From a virus, in IMG/VR virus record IMGVR_UViG_3300032213_000586, positions 1-28,523 of that record: a stretch of 28,523 nt of DNA, one strand, 5' to 3'. The notes under the pieces were generated by a model. That model saw only the letters and a list, made by a program, of their open reading frames with translations, had not been told where the DNA came from and did no database searches. Positions 7,797-15,858 of the stretch are shown here, piece after piece. Position 1 is the stretch's first letter, and each line of letters opens with the position of its first letter. A program made the translations under genes and the position numbers.

Positions 7797-9818
7797 ATGC
7801 CATCTGAAGGATCAGTCTTTGACGGATTCACAAGTATCATAGCGCAGGACGCAGATACCCATCCATCATATTTGCCAGAGTCTGTAGTTGCAGAATCTGT
7901 AAACAGAACATTCCGAGGTGGGATTAACCGAACAAGGCCGAGTATTCGGAATGTCAAACTTGTAGCTGGAAATGGACAGAGCGAAACTATCGTTAACGAT
8001 ATTCAGACTGGAAACTTCCAAGGGGCGCATCCGTATAGGTCGGTAACATATGATTCAGTAGATGGGCTACTCATATCGGTATCTGGAATTATTTACTTTT
8101 TGAGGATAGTAAATGGAATTGCATACGCATATATCCTCAAAAGAGACAACAAAACATTTACTGAGTGGAATGATGCAAGCCTAATGCACACATGGTTTGT
8201 GCAGGCTGAAGATAGAGTTTACATTCAGAACGGATACCAAAACCCTATTGCATGGGATGGCAAGTTAACAAGCGAAGCATATAGACTTAATCCATACGAA
8301 AAGAAGATGCCGATAGGCACTATTATGGAGTATGCTTTTGGCAGGGTATTTGTATCTGACAAGTTCAACAATATATATGCGTCTGATATTATCTATGGCA
8401 ACGGATTTACAGATACAAAGAACACAGAGAACTTTACTGAAATAGGATATTGGGCAGAAGGCGGGGCATTCACAACTCCAGCCATGATGGGTAACATCAC
8501 GGGGATGAAAGTAATGCCATACATTGGATCAAACCTTCGCGGCCAAGGCGAACTTGTAGTCCTTACTGGTAACGGAGCTTTCTCAATGGATGTAAGCATT
8601 CCAAGATCATTATGGAATACATCTAACATTCAAAGAATCTCATTGCTTGGTCGAGGATGCACAAGCCCGTATGTTACGCTTGTGAACTCTGAATTGTGGT
8701 TTAGATCACACGATGGTTGGGCATTCTACTCCAATAGCCAATCGCAATTCGCACAATACTTCTCACTTCGTAAGCTATCAAAAGAAGTAAACAAATGGGT
8801 AGAGATTGATACTGATTGGTTGAAGCAATTTGCCAGCACTATTTATTTCAACAACTATCTAATCAGCACAGTAAGTCCACAGACCAAGAAGAATGATGCT
8901 AAAGGACTTCATAGGTATCATAGGGGAATGGTTGTTCTTGATTTGGATCAATCGGCAACTCCCGCGCCAGACGCACAACTATCTTTTAGGTGGAATGGAT
9001 TGTGGACTGGCATAAGACCAACTCAACTTATTACCGCTTTGATAGCGGGTCAGAAAAGAGGGTTCGCGTTTTCGTTTGATGAAGACAACAAAAATAGGTT
9101 GTATGAGCTAACAGATAAATACGGAGATGATTACTCCGAGGTAGGAAACTCCTCTATCGAATCATTTTTTATTACTGGCAAGTATGACTTCAATAGAAGT
9201 GGAGCTACTAACAAATTCATCAGAAAAAAATTAACTGGTGGAGAAATGTGGTTGTCGGAGATCAAAAGTGAAATCATAAGTTCTGTTGATTATAGGTCTG
9301 ACTCAAACCCATGCTGGAACGAACTTAAAGTTCCAACGGCATTTGGTTGTCCCCCATGCATTCCAGTAACTACCAGATCATGCACTCCAGTAACAACTGG
9401 TTCGATTTACAAAAGGTATAAATTCAATACACCAGATATAAATGTCTGTAATGCTATTACTGAGATACCTTCAGCAGAAGGAAGTGAGTTTCAGATAAAA
9501 GTAAACCTTGTTGGTAGTGTAACTGTTGACCGAGTAAGGTTGATGGCAAACATCAAAACAAACGATGATTCGCCAGTTGGTGATTGTCCAGAAAACCAAT
9601 ACGAGTGCATACCTTCGCAGTGCTGTCCAGAAAGATATTGGGATTACAAAATATTCAAGGCTCAAGAAGTTGGATTTAACTACGATCCAGAAAGCGCACC
9701 AATCCCAATTGAAAGGCCGCAACCTCCAGTGCCGCCTGATCCCGGCCCAGAGCCTCCAGAGCCTCCAGAACCACCACCAGATTCAGATTTGAAAGTATTA
9801 TTTGCTACTTGGGTATGA
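7797..9818 (+). CDS. Large tail structural protein, possible tail nozzle (T7 gp12-like role)
   Basis: The 673-residue product begins with MPSEGSVFDGFTSIIAQDAD and SVNRTFRGGINRTRPSIRNV, a start I associate with uncharacterised beta-rich tail proteins of podoviruses in which a short leader is followed by an N-x-x-F-R-G-G-x-x-x-R-P motif. The middle is rich in aromatic/beta segments, compatible with a propeller-like fold. Near the C-terminus are several Cys pairs (CPPCIP, RSCTPV, GDCPENQYECIPSQCCPE) and a Pro-rich tail (PPVPPDPGPEPPEPPEPPP). Size and position between fibres and adaptor genes fit a nozzle or tail-tube protein, but this is inference. The Cys and Pro features are unusual for a nozzle and may be an attachment point for the Cys-rich fibres. 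Palindrome copy 3 lies inside, encoding ETIVND. Confidence 0.55.
   Translation: MPSEGSVFDGFTSIIAQDADTHPSYLPESVVAESVNRTFRGGINRTRPSIRNVKLVAGNGQSETIVNDIQTGNFQGAHPYRSVTYDSVDGLLISVSGIIYFLRIVNGIAYAYILKRDNKTFTEWNDASLMHTWFVQAEDRVYIQNGYQNPIAWDGKLTSEAYRLNPYEKKMPIGTIMEYAFGRVFVSDKFNNIYASDIIYGNGFTDTKNTENFTEIGYWAEGGAFTTPAMMGNITGMKVMPYIGSNLRGQGELVVLTGNGAFSMDVSIPRSLWNTSNIQRISLLGRGCTSPYVTLVNSELWFRSHDGWAFYSNSQSQFAQYFSLRKLSKEVNKWVEIDTDWLKQFASTIYFNNYLISTVSPQTKKNDAKGLHRYHRGMVVLDLDQSATPAPDAQLSFRWNGLWTGIRPTQLITALIAGQKRGFAFSFDEDNKNRLYELTDKYGDDYSEVGNSSIESFFITGKYDFNRSGATNKFIRKKLTGGEMWLSEIKSEIISSVDYRSDSNPCWNELKVPTAFGCPPCIPVTTRSCTPVTTGSIYKRYKFNTPDINVCNAITEIPSAEGSEFQIKVNLVGSVTVDRVRLMANIKTNDDSPVGDCPENQYECIPSQCCPERYWDYKIFKAQEVGFNYDPESAPIPIERPQPPVPPDPGPEPPEPPEPPPDSDLKVLFATWV
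7988..8001. promoter_or_regulatory. 14-bp palindrome TATCGTTAACGATA, copy 3, intragenic
   Basis: This copy has the same sequence as copy 1, with the same AAAC upstream flank, but lies inside the nozzle-like gene (codons for T-I-V-N-D). No start codon or promoter is nearby, so its role cannot be simple control of an adjacent gene start. Confidence 0.7.
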
Positions 9819-11086
9819 AACTAAATACCACATTAAAAGAAAGAATTTCCAATCTTTACCATACAACTTCAGACAACATCATTAGTGTTGGACTTGGGAG
9901 GAAAACCAAGAATGGAGTTGAAACAGGAGAGATTGGAATAGTGTTTGGTGTCTTGAAAAAGATACCAATGAATGATCTTCCGAAAGATGAAATTCTTCCA
10001 AGAAGCATTTTTGTAAACGGGCAGGAATATCAAACGGATGTAGAGGAAACTGAAATTCCTAAAATGTGCGTCTGCTATTCAAGTGGTGATCCAGAAATAG
10101 CAAGGTTACAGAATTTGGCTACAGCACCATCTCCATTAAAGGGAGGCCAAGAAATTACGATGTATCCTAATAACTTTACTCCAACAGGTAGAAGTGTTGG
10201 AACATTAGGTTTTATCGGAACCGATAATATAGATGGAAAAATTGTTGCTGTAACAAATGCACACGTTGCTTGCTATAAAAAGTTAATTGCATCACAAAGG
10301 GATTTTATCGAGGAAGAATCATTGCCATATAACACAGCAGAAAGGTATCCATTATATGATAATACTTTGAAATTTCCCAGTGGAGCTATGAAAAACAATG
10401 CTTCATTTGTATTCCCATTCCCAAGAATTAAAAGATATGTTCCTCACTATAAACAAGGAGAGGGAATAAACTATGTTGATGTAGCAATCTACACAGTCCT
10501 TGAAGAATATATTAACAATGATTCTTATCAAGTATGGCAACCAACAACAGTTACTACCTATCCATCTTCATTGCCATTTGCATCAACAGCAGAGTTAGAC
10601 AATCTACTTACAACAAATCCTTTGGTGTATAGCACTGGTAGAACAACTGGCCCTAAAGGATTTGGTTCATCGCCTTCATGCCGTTTGAGAATTACTGGCA
10701 TAGGAATAACAACTGATGTTTCAGATGGCGGTGAAGGATTTGTTGGAACATGGAGCGATACGGGCAGGATTCAATTTCAAGATAATAGTCCATCTCCAAT
10801 TCTTGGAGGCGATTCTGGTTCATCTGTTCTTGCTGATATTGGTGGGCAAAGAAAAATAATAGGATTAGCGTTTGCGGGTGGAGGAAACCTTGGCGTATTT
10901 TGTCGGATAGATAGGATCGTAGAAGCTCTAAATATCAGTGCGTTCTCTACACCAACCAATACACAGCAATCAGAACCATCATTATTTACTGGTAGTATAG
11001 CCCAATATTCCAACACAGTAAAGTTGACGAGAAACGGAAAAACATACTATCAAGTTGGCTTGACACGCAACACATATAATGGCTAA
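9815..11086 (+). CDS. Trypsin-like serine protease in the tail gene cluster
   Basis: I chose ATG 9815 because it overlaps the preceding stop (ATGA); an in-frame TTG at 9809 is the alternative. The 423-residue product has the three signatures of a chymotrypsin/trypsin-fold peptidase in order: VTNAHVA with His150, YVDVAIYTV with Asp222, and LGGDSGSSV with Ser334. The N-terminal ~110 residues (ISVGLGRKTKNG...) form an extra domain similar in layout to the N-terminus of other long trypsin-like proteins that do not have a signal peptide. A complete H/D/S set suggests activity. Placement between nozzle-like and small structural genes suggests virion maturation, fibre processing or degradation of a host surface protein. 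It could also be a cytoplasmic counter-defence protease. No transmembrane or secretion signal is seen. Confidence 0.75.
   Translation: MKLNTTLKERISNLYHTTSDNIISVGLGRKTKNGVETGEIGIVFGVLKKIPMNDLPKDEILPRSIFVNGQEYQTDVEETEIPKMCVCYSSGDPEIARLQNLATAPSPLKGGQEITMYPNNFTPTGRSVGTLGFIGTDNIDGKIVAVTNAHVACYKKLIASQRDFIEEESLPYNTAERYPLYDNTLKFPSGAMKNNASFVFPFPRIKRYVPHYKQGEGINYVDVAIYTVLEEYINNDSYQVWQPTTVTTYPSSLPFASTAELDNLLTTNPLVYSTGRTTGPKGFGSSPSCRLRITGIGITTDVSDGGEGFVGTWSDTGRIQFQDNSPSPILGGDSGSSVLADIGGQRKIIGLAFAGGGNLGVFCRIDRIVEALNISAFSTPTNTQQSEPSLFTGSIAQYSNTVKLTRNGKTYYQVGLTRNTYNG
10213..10226. promoter_or_regulatory. 14-bp palindrome TATCGGAACCGATA, copy 4, intragenic
   Basis: This perfect palindrome with a GGAACC-type centre lies inside the serine protease gene, encoding I-G-T-D, in the segment just before the catalytic-His motif. 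The reading phase is the same as in copies 3 and 11 (ATC-Gnn-nnC-GAT). Confidence 0.7.
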
Positions 11087-11095
11087 ATGTAAATT

Positions 11096-11587
11096 ATGGA
11101 CAACCAAGATTCCAGTCCTCAGTTAATTTTTCCAAATGTTCCAGACGATTTCTGTCCAACTGGAACATGGACTGATGTTCTACAATCATTCATAGATCAG
11201 GTTCTTGCAAATGGAACGATCAATGTGCCGGGGTTGGGAGATGTGACTCCACAACAAATTCAAGACCTTCAAGCCAAGGATCAGGATTTACAGAATCAAA
11301 TAACGGCAACGAATAAAAGAATTGATGACCTCCCTACAATTCAAAAGATATTCCGTGGAGAAACTGGCGTAGGAGCATCTGATGCCACATATACGATTGC
11401 ACTGCCAGAAACTCTTGCATCGAATAATTACTCTATAATTTTAACTCCAATTGCTACAGAAGCAGGAACTGCTACAGCAAGGGTGTATGAGGTGACATCA
11501 AGCAGGACGACATCTCAATTCAAATTTATCGTTAGAGCAGCGGAAAATGTTACTACGTTGGTAGCATGGACTGTTATCTATACATAA
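11096..11587 (+). CDS. Small probable structural protein (163 aa)
   Basis: The product begins MDNQDSSPQLIFPNVPDDFC and has a short helical middle with heptad-like spacing (QQIQDLQAKDQDLQNQITATNKRIDDL, residues about 58-84), probably a trimeric coiled coil. A compact beta domain follows (about 90-163: YTIALPETLASNNYSIILTP...VAWTVIYT). This head-stalk arrangement is common in small phage fibre-tip, spike or decoration proteins. It lies between the protease and a very small gene in the structural block. There is no catalytic motif. I do not recognise a named family, so the structural role is inferred from architecture and neighbours. Confidence 0.6.
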   Translation: MDNQDSSPQLIFPNVPDDFCPTGTWTDVLQSFIDQVLANGTINVPGLGDVTPQQIQDLQAKDQDLQNQITATNKRIDDLPTIQKIFRGETGVGASDATYTIALPETLASNNYSIILTPIATEAGTATARVYEVTSSRTTSQFKFIVRAAENVTTLVAWTVIYT

Positions 11588-11612
11588 AGCAAAAACTAAA
11601 CAAATAAAATAT

Positions 11613-11771
11613 ATGACTACACTAAAAGGAACAGACCCTAAACTCGTTAGCGGCGGCTCACCAACTCGCGGCATGATCCGTGAAGGTATGGGCAATATGC
11701 CTAACTTGGGCAAGAAAAAGCCAAGCATCTATACGACTGCTGGCACTCCAAAACAAGGCTACCAAAAGTAA
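11613..11771 (+). CDS. Very small protein (52 aa), unknown; basic, Gly-rich
   Basis: The reading frame runs ATG 11613 to TAA 11769-11771 and fills the gap between the 163-aa protein and the adaptor-like gene. The 52-residue product is basic and rich in Gly/Thr/Pro: MTTLKGTDPKLVSGGSPTRG, then MIREGMGNMPNLGKKKPSIY and TTAGTPKQGYQK. It has no hydrophobic segment. The leader (AAACAAATAAAATATATG) is A-rich like those of other genes here. Small basic Gly-rich proteins of this kind occur beside adaptor genes in many podoviruses and may be minor virion or assembly proteins, but I cannot name a function. Palindrome copy 5 starts one base after its stop codon. Confidence 0.65.
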   Translation: MTTLKGTDPKLVSGGSPTRGMIREGMGNMPNLGKKKPSIYTTAGTPKQGYQK

Positions 11772-11772
11772 T

Positions 11773-11786
11773 TATCGTTTACGATA
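11773..11786. promoter_or_regulatory. 14-bp palindrome TATCGTTTACGATA, copy 5, abutting a start codon
   Basis: The palindrome fills the whole 15-bp gap between two genes and its last base is immediately followed by ATG 11787 (CGATAATGG). The same CGATAATGG junction recurs at copy 7. A bound protein would occlude the start codon in DNA, or the palindrome could hairpin in mRNA (TATCG/CGATA arms, 4-nt loop). Confidence 0.75.
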
Positions 11787-12752
11787 ATGGGTGACACTCT
11801 AAAAGAAATGATAGAGAGCGTCCGCAATTTTGTGGGCGACTCTGGAACTTGTTCAGATGATCGAGTTATCAAAGCTATCAATGATGCTCGTCGCCTTTTA
11901 TGGAATAAACGAGATTGGACTGTAAATTCAGAATATGTCTGCATATCATGTGCAGATGGTGGATTTACTTTGCCTAATAGATATGAACAGCAAAAACTTG
12001 CTTGGATAGATGGAGTTCCAGCTACGCTTGCTGATGAATGGTTCAACGCAACTCCGATTGCGCGAGGCTACACAAAAGAAAGAAGTTGTCATAGGGCAAT
12101 TGTAGAAGTAGGTGGAAGACACGTTCTTTTCCAAGACTATACAGTTAGCCCTTACTTTCTTTCTATTGTGATAGAAGATTACAGGGACATTGGAACAGAA
12201 CTATCATTTGATGTTATTGATGAGTATCAAAGCAATCGACATATTACCATTGTTGCTGGCGCACCTGCGACTCAGGTATCAAATGATGTAAGAATTGTTG
12301 GTGTTAGGTCTGCCAGTAAACCAATGACTGCTGGTAGGGTTAGGGTTTATGCACAGAACCCTAACATAAATCAAAGGTTATTGCTGGCAATATATCATCC
12401 CGATGATGTTAATCCATCTTACAGAAGGTTTCGATTACCTAGAAACTCAAGCAACATTGTAATATACGCAGCAAGAAAATACTACGATTTGATTTATGAT
12501 TCTCAGTTAGTAGAGTTTTCTGTTGATGCAATGATATTTGCAGTAACTGCGCTTAACTCGCGTGAAAATCGTAAATTGCAGGAATTTATGAGCAACTTGG
12601 GTCTTGCCGTTCAAGAGCAAGAAAAAGAATTGGAAAGCGAAGAAATACCAACGGCAGCACCAATCCGAGTTGCTAATTATAGCAGGGCAGACAACCTAAT
12701 TGGGTCTGATTTACTTTCTCCTTCACCCAACGATTATTTCCTCTACCGATGA
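11787..12752 (+). CDS. Probable head-tail adaptor / tail tubular protein (T7 gp11-like role)
   Basis: The 321-residue product starts with a helical domain, MGDTLKEMIESVRNFVGDSG followed by DDRVIKAINDARRLLWNKRDW. This layout (short helix, then a helix with an I-N-x-A-R-x-x-L motif and aromatic residues) is widespread in podovirus tail tubular A/adaptor proteins that sit under the portal. The middle is beta-rich, and the C-terminus returns to helix (ELVEF-like VDAMIFAVTALNSREN, then LAVQEQEKELESEEI). Length is larger than T7 gp11 (about 200 aa) but within the range for other podovirus adaptors. Context with nozzle-like and internal-virion-like genes supports it. The start abuts palindrome copy 5, and the stop overlaps the next gene by ATGA. 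Confidence 0.6.
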   Translation: MGDTLKEMIESVRNFVGDSGTCSDDRVIKAINDARRLLWNKRDWTVNSEYVCISCADGGFTLPNRYEQQKLAWIDGVPATLADEWFNATPIARGYTKERSCHRAIVEVGGRHVLFQDYTVSPYFLSIVIEDYRDIGTELSFDVIDEYQSNRHITIVAGAPATQVSNDVRIVGVRSASKPMTAGRVRVYAQNPNINQRLLLAIYHPDDVNPSYRRFRLPRNSSNIVIYAARKYYDLIYDSQLVEFSVDAMIFAVTALNSRENRKLQEFMSNLGLAVQEQEKELESEEIPTAAPIRVANYSRADNLIGSDLLSPSPNDYFLYR

Positions 12753-13237
12753 CGCTGACAATTCCAGACAAGATTGATGCAAGGAGCGTAGTTGGATATG
12801 GTGATCCAGACTACGAGCTAAACTTGATGGATTTGGAGATTCTGAAACTACCTCCACGGGAATGTCCGCTGGTGCATAGGTTCACTCCGGGAATGTATAT
12901 TCGGGAAATCTATATGCCGAAAGATACAATTCTCACAAGTTTGCTTCATCTGACTACGCATCCCTTCTTCGTAATGAAAGGTGATGTGACTGTCTGGTAT
13001 CATGGCATCCCTGCCCACCGCTACAAAACAGGCTATAGCGGCATCACAGAAGCAGGAACAAGGCGTTTGCTGGCTACTCATAAAGACACAATCTGGACTA
13101 CCTGCCATGTCACAGACTTAACTGATCCAGACGAAATTATTGACAGCATCACTTCAAGAGACTTTAATCCTCACATCGCCAAGGAAGACCCAAGGGTGCA
13201 GAAGTGGCGGCATAATCGAACCGACTTAATCAAATGA
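12749..13237 (+). CDS. Cupin-like phage protein (162 aa)
   Basis: The gene is translationally coupled on both sides through ATGA overlaps (12749-12752 and 13234-13237). The 162-residue product has a beta-rich core with LTSLLHLTTHPFFVMKGDVTVW, YHGIPAHRYKTGYSGITEAGTRRLLATH and DTIWTTCHVTD. The order (H-x3-H then G-x-x-x-V at the turn, G-T-R-R-x5-H later) is that of a small cupin/jelly-roll domain with candidate metal-binding histidines. The C-terminus has an acidic/basic helical tail (PHIAKEDPRVQKWRHNRTDL). Small cupin-like proteins of this type occur in podovirus structural operons with unknown role. A virion or assembly role is inferred from its coupling; an enzymatic role cannot be excluded. 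Confidence 0.55.
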   Translation: MTLTIPDKIDARSVVGYGDPDYELNLMDLEILKLPPRECPLVHRFTPGMYIREIYMPKDTILTSLLHLTTHPFFVMKGDVTVWYHGIPAHRYKTGYSGITEAGTRRLLATHKDTIWTTCHVTDLTDPDEIIDSITSRDFNPHIAKEDPRVQKWRHNRTDLIK

Positions 13238-14319
13238 GATTCCTTCAGCATCCAGAAGATTTACTTTTTAACAAACATCCAATGATGTTTCACTCCAGCG
13301 GATTCGCTATTGCTGCTGGTGTGGTTGCTGTAGGTGCGGCGGCAGGGTCAGCGGCTATCTCAATGTCAGCGGCAGATAGGGCAAAGAGGGGTCAAGGTGC
13401 GGCAGCGGGAGCATTTAAAAAACAACAAAGAGAAGCTGTTTCTAAATTTGAAAAAGGCCAGAAAAAAGTTGGTAAGATGATTAAAGCGGTGGAAGCTCCA
13501 GAGTATAACCTTGGAGCGATGATCGGTGATGCTGGTCAAATTTCAAATTACTATCGTCAACAACTTGAAACATTCCAACCCGGAGCAGCACAGCAACGGC
13601 AACAAGCTCAGACTCAAATTGGGCAAGCGATGGATGTTATCTCGCAATATCTTAAAGGAGATATTCCTCAAGATGTCAAAGACCAAATCACACGCAATGT
13701 CGCAGAGAGTGCAGGAGCAGGATTTAACCCAGCAACGGCAGGCCGCGCTGGTGGATTTCAAGCAGCACAAGGACAGATGGCGCGTAACCTTGGGCTAACT
13801 TCACTTGATATTCAAGGACGAGGATTGGCCGCAATGCCAGCAGTTCAAAACACAGCAATGAACTGGCAGAATTTAGCGCGAGCATTCAGAGCAGAACCAC
13901 TCGATGTAGGAAGACTACAACTTGGCTACCAAACAGCAGGAGCAGAAGTCGGCTTGCAGAAAGCTAAGATGACATCTGATATGTTCACCAACATCTACAA
14001 TGCTCAGTCTGGTCTTGCCTCACAAATCTACGGAGCGAATAAAGAAAACATCGCCGCAAGCTACGCTGCACAACAAGCAGTCGGCCAAGGTGTATCTGAC
14101 ATTGGCAAGGCTACTTCTGGCGCACTGATGGGGGTGAGTGGTGCTTATGGTCAAATGGGAGCGGCTGGAGCAGGCGGAACAACTTATGGCTCATACGCAG
14201 CAGCTCAACAAGCGGCTCCATACGCTGGAAGTATTAGTCAAGTTCAAGGAATGGGATTTGTCCCAAGAGCGCAAGCAACAGGAAGAACCTACGACCCAGC
14301 ATCACAAATTTATAGGTAA
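13234..14319 (+). CDS. Internal virion protein-like, with N-terminal membrane segment (gp14-like role)
   Basis: The 361-residue product contains one long hydrophobic Ala/Gly segment near the N-terminus (GFAIAAGVVAVGAAAGSAAI, about residues 23-42), then a Lys/Gln-rich helical region and long Ala/Gln/Gly-rich helices with few Cys or Trp (MARNLGLTSLDIQGRGLAAM, YAAQQAVGQGVSDIGKA). A single membrane-prone segment followed by Ala/Gln-rich helices matches the smallest internal core protein of T7-like phages (gp14), which is ejected to form an outer-membrane channel for DNA. The next two genes also look like core proteins, in the gp14-gp15-gp16 order. No sequence identity to T7 gp14 is claimed; the assignment is by architecture and synteny. 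Confidence 0.6.
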   Translation: MRFLQHPEDLLFNKHPMMFHSSGFAIAAGVVAVGAAAGSAAISMSAADRAKRGQGAAAGAFKKQQREAVSKFEKGQKKVGKMIKAVEAPEYNLGAMIGDAGQISNYYRQQLETFQPGAAQQRQQAQTQIGQAMDVISQYLKGDIPQDVKDQITRNVAESAGAGFNPATAGRAGGFQAAQGQMARNLGLTSLDIQGRGLAAMPAVQNTAMNWQNLARAFRAEPLDVGRLQLGYQTAGAEVGLQKAKMTSDMFTNIYNAQSGLASQIYGANKENIAASYAAQQAVGQGVSDIGKATSGALMGVSGAYGQMGAAGAGGTTYGSYAAAQQAAPYAGSISQVQGMGFVPRAQATGRTYDPASQIYR

Positions 14320-14325
14320 AACACT

Positions 14326-15858
14326 ATGTCTATCGCAGAACTCATAATGACAGGAACGGAGAGAGCATCCAAATCAACGGATTGGGTTGGAGATTCTTTG
14401 GCTAAACTTGGTCAGAATGTAGGACAAGCGTTGGCTCAACGTGAGCAACAGAAGCAAGCGCAGGAGATGCTACCATTCTTGCAGCAGAGTATGCAGGAGT
14501 CGATGACACTTGCACAGACTGGTGATACTGCTGCCGCTTATTCTAACATGATGGGTGTATTGGCATCCAACCCTAATTTGATGCAGAATAAAGCGGCACT
14601 TCCATTCATTGAAATTGCCCTTAAAGGACTCGATGACTCTGCTGCTGTTTACAAGCAAACCCAAGATTACAACCTAAAGAAAGCATACTACGATAAGGTT
14701 ACTGCTGGTAAAACTGGCGATGAAGATAGGAGTATTTACACTCCAGAAGAAAGAGCGAGAATGACATTGTTAGGGCAAGCACCTGCTGGCGTGACATACG
14801 AAGATCAGAATTTAATTTCTGATACAACAGCAGTATCGCAACCAGCATCACAAAGACAAACTGGAATGCCTGCAAATCAAGTAAGTTCACCGACAATTGT
14901 AGAGGCTCCACTTCCAGAAGCAGTCCCAACAAAACCAATGCAAGAAGAGGGTGGTGCTACTGAAATGACATATAAGGGGCCACAAATAAAAGCAGTTGAA
15001 AGCATGGCTGCATCTATTCAATCGCCGCAATACAAAAAAGCTCTTTTAAATTCTATCAAGAATCCAGCACCTCCAGAACAAGTTGCTTCATTTAAACAAT
15101 TTTCAAATCAATACAATTCACTTCCAGAAGATGGAAAGATGGCAGTGATGCAAGATTTGTCTATTGTTTTTGATTCAGATAAAAACTTTGAAAAAAACAA
15201 ACCACAATTAGGAAAGAATTTTTACCCGCTTAAACCAGAGCAAAGTGCTGTAATTGGAAATAATATTACTGGAATAGTTCTTGAACCTACAACTGAAGCA
15301 AAGTCAATGACGGCTGGCGCGAAATCCGACTCAGTAACTTTTGGAACAAACAAAAATGATATTGATGCCTATCAAACCCTATTTACTTCTGCCGCTACTG
15401 AATTGAGCCAAGGAAAACTTGGAAAGTTCTTGAAAGAAAATGGTGGTGTATTCAATACAACATATACAGAAACGCCAGCAGAAGTAACTGCAACGATGGG
15501 AACTCCGTCTGGTAAAACAACAATACCGGGTAAGGCTGTCTTGTATCAAAAGAATCTTGATCCTAATGACAAGAAAACTCCAGTCATAGAACTTACTGAT
15601 GGACAACTTTCTGCATTCAAAACAATTCAAAATTCTCCAAGCAGGTTGCAGCAATTGAGGGCAGGAAATAGTAACTCTTCATTTGTTCGTATCGCGCCAA
15701 CTGGCCCAACAAAAGGAGCAGCTAAACCAATGTCACAAATAGCAACGCCAGCATCAGAGTATAAATCAGCAGACGATGTGAGGTCTGCCGTTAAGTCTGG
15801 AGCATTGACAAGAGAACAAGCGATGGGTATTCTAAAATCTCAATTTGGATACCAATGA
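14326..15858 (+). CDS. Internal virion protein-like, helical (gp15-like role)
   Basis: The 510-residue product starts MSIAELIMTGTERASKSTDW and has a Gln/Met-rich helical N-terminal third (AQREQQKQAQEMLPFLQQSM, then SNMMGVLASNPNLMQNKAAL) of the type seen in phage core and ejection proteins. A low-complexity Pro/Ser/Gln linker spans about 165-215. The rest is mixed, ending in a small helical module (EYKSADDVRSAVKSGALTRE, QAMGILKSQFG) resembling short peptide repeats at the ends of ejection proteins. No membrane segment or enzymatic motif is visible. The gene lies between the gp14-like gene and the giant protein, and its stop overlaps the giant gene by ATGA, so the two are probably co-translated and co-packaged. 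Confidence 0.55.
   Translation: MSIAELIMTGTERASKSTDWVGDSLAKLGQNVGQALAQREQQKQAQEMLPFLQQSMQESMTLAQTGDTAAAYSNMMGVLASNPNLMQNKAALPFIEIALKGLDDSAAVYKQTQDYNLKKAYYDKVTAGKTGDEDRSIYTPEERARMTLLGQAPAGVTYEDQNLISDTTAVSQPASQRQTGMPANQVSSPTIVEAPLPEAVPTKPMQEEGGATEMTYKGPQIKAVESMAASIQSPQYKKALLNSIKNPAPPEQVASFKQFSNQYNSLPEDGKMAVMQDLSIVFDSDKNFEKNKPQLGKNFYPLKPEQSAVIGNNITGIVLEPTTEAKSMTAGAKSDSVTFGTNKNDIDAYQTLFTSAATELSQGKLGKFLKENGGVFNTTYTETPAEVTATMGTPSGKTTIPGKAVLYQKNLDPNDKKTPVIELTDGQLSAFKTIQNSPSRLQQLRAGNSNSSFVRIAPTGPTKGAAKPMSQIATPASEYKSADDVRSAVKSGALTREQAMGILKSQFGYQ

Noticed and set aside
11060-11080. TTGACA followed by TATAAT near the protease stop
   Set aside because: Spacing is only 9 bp, too short for a promoter, and both lie in coding sequence.
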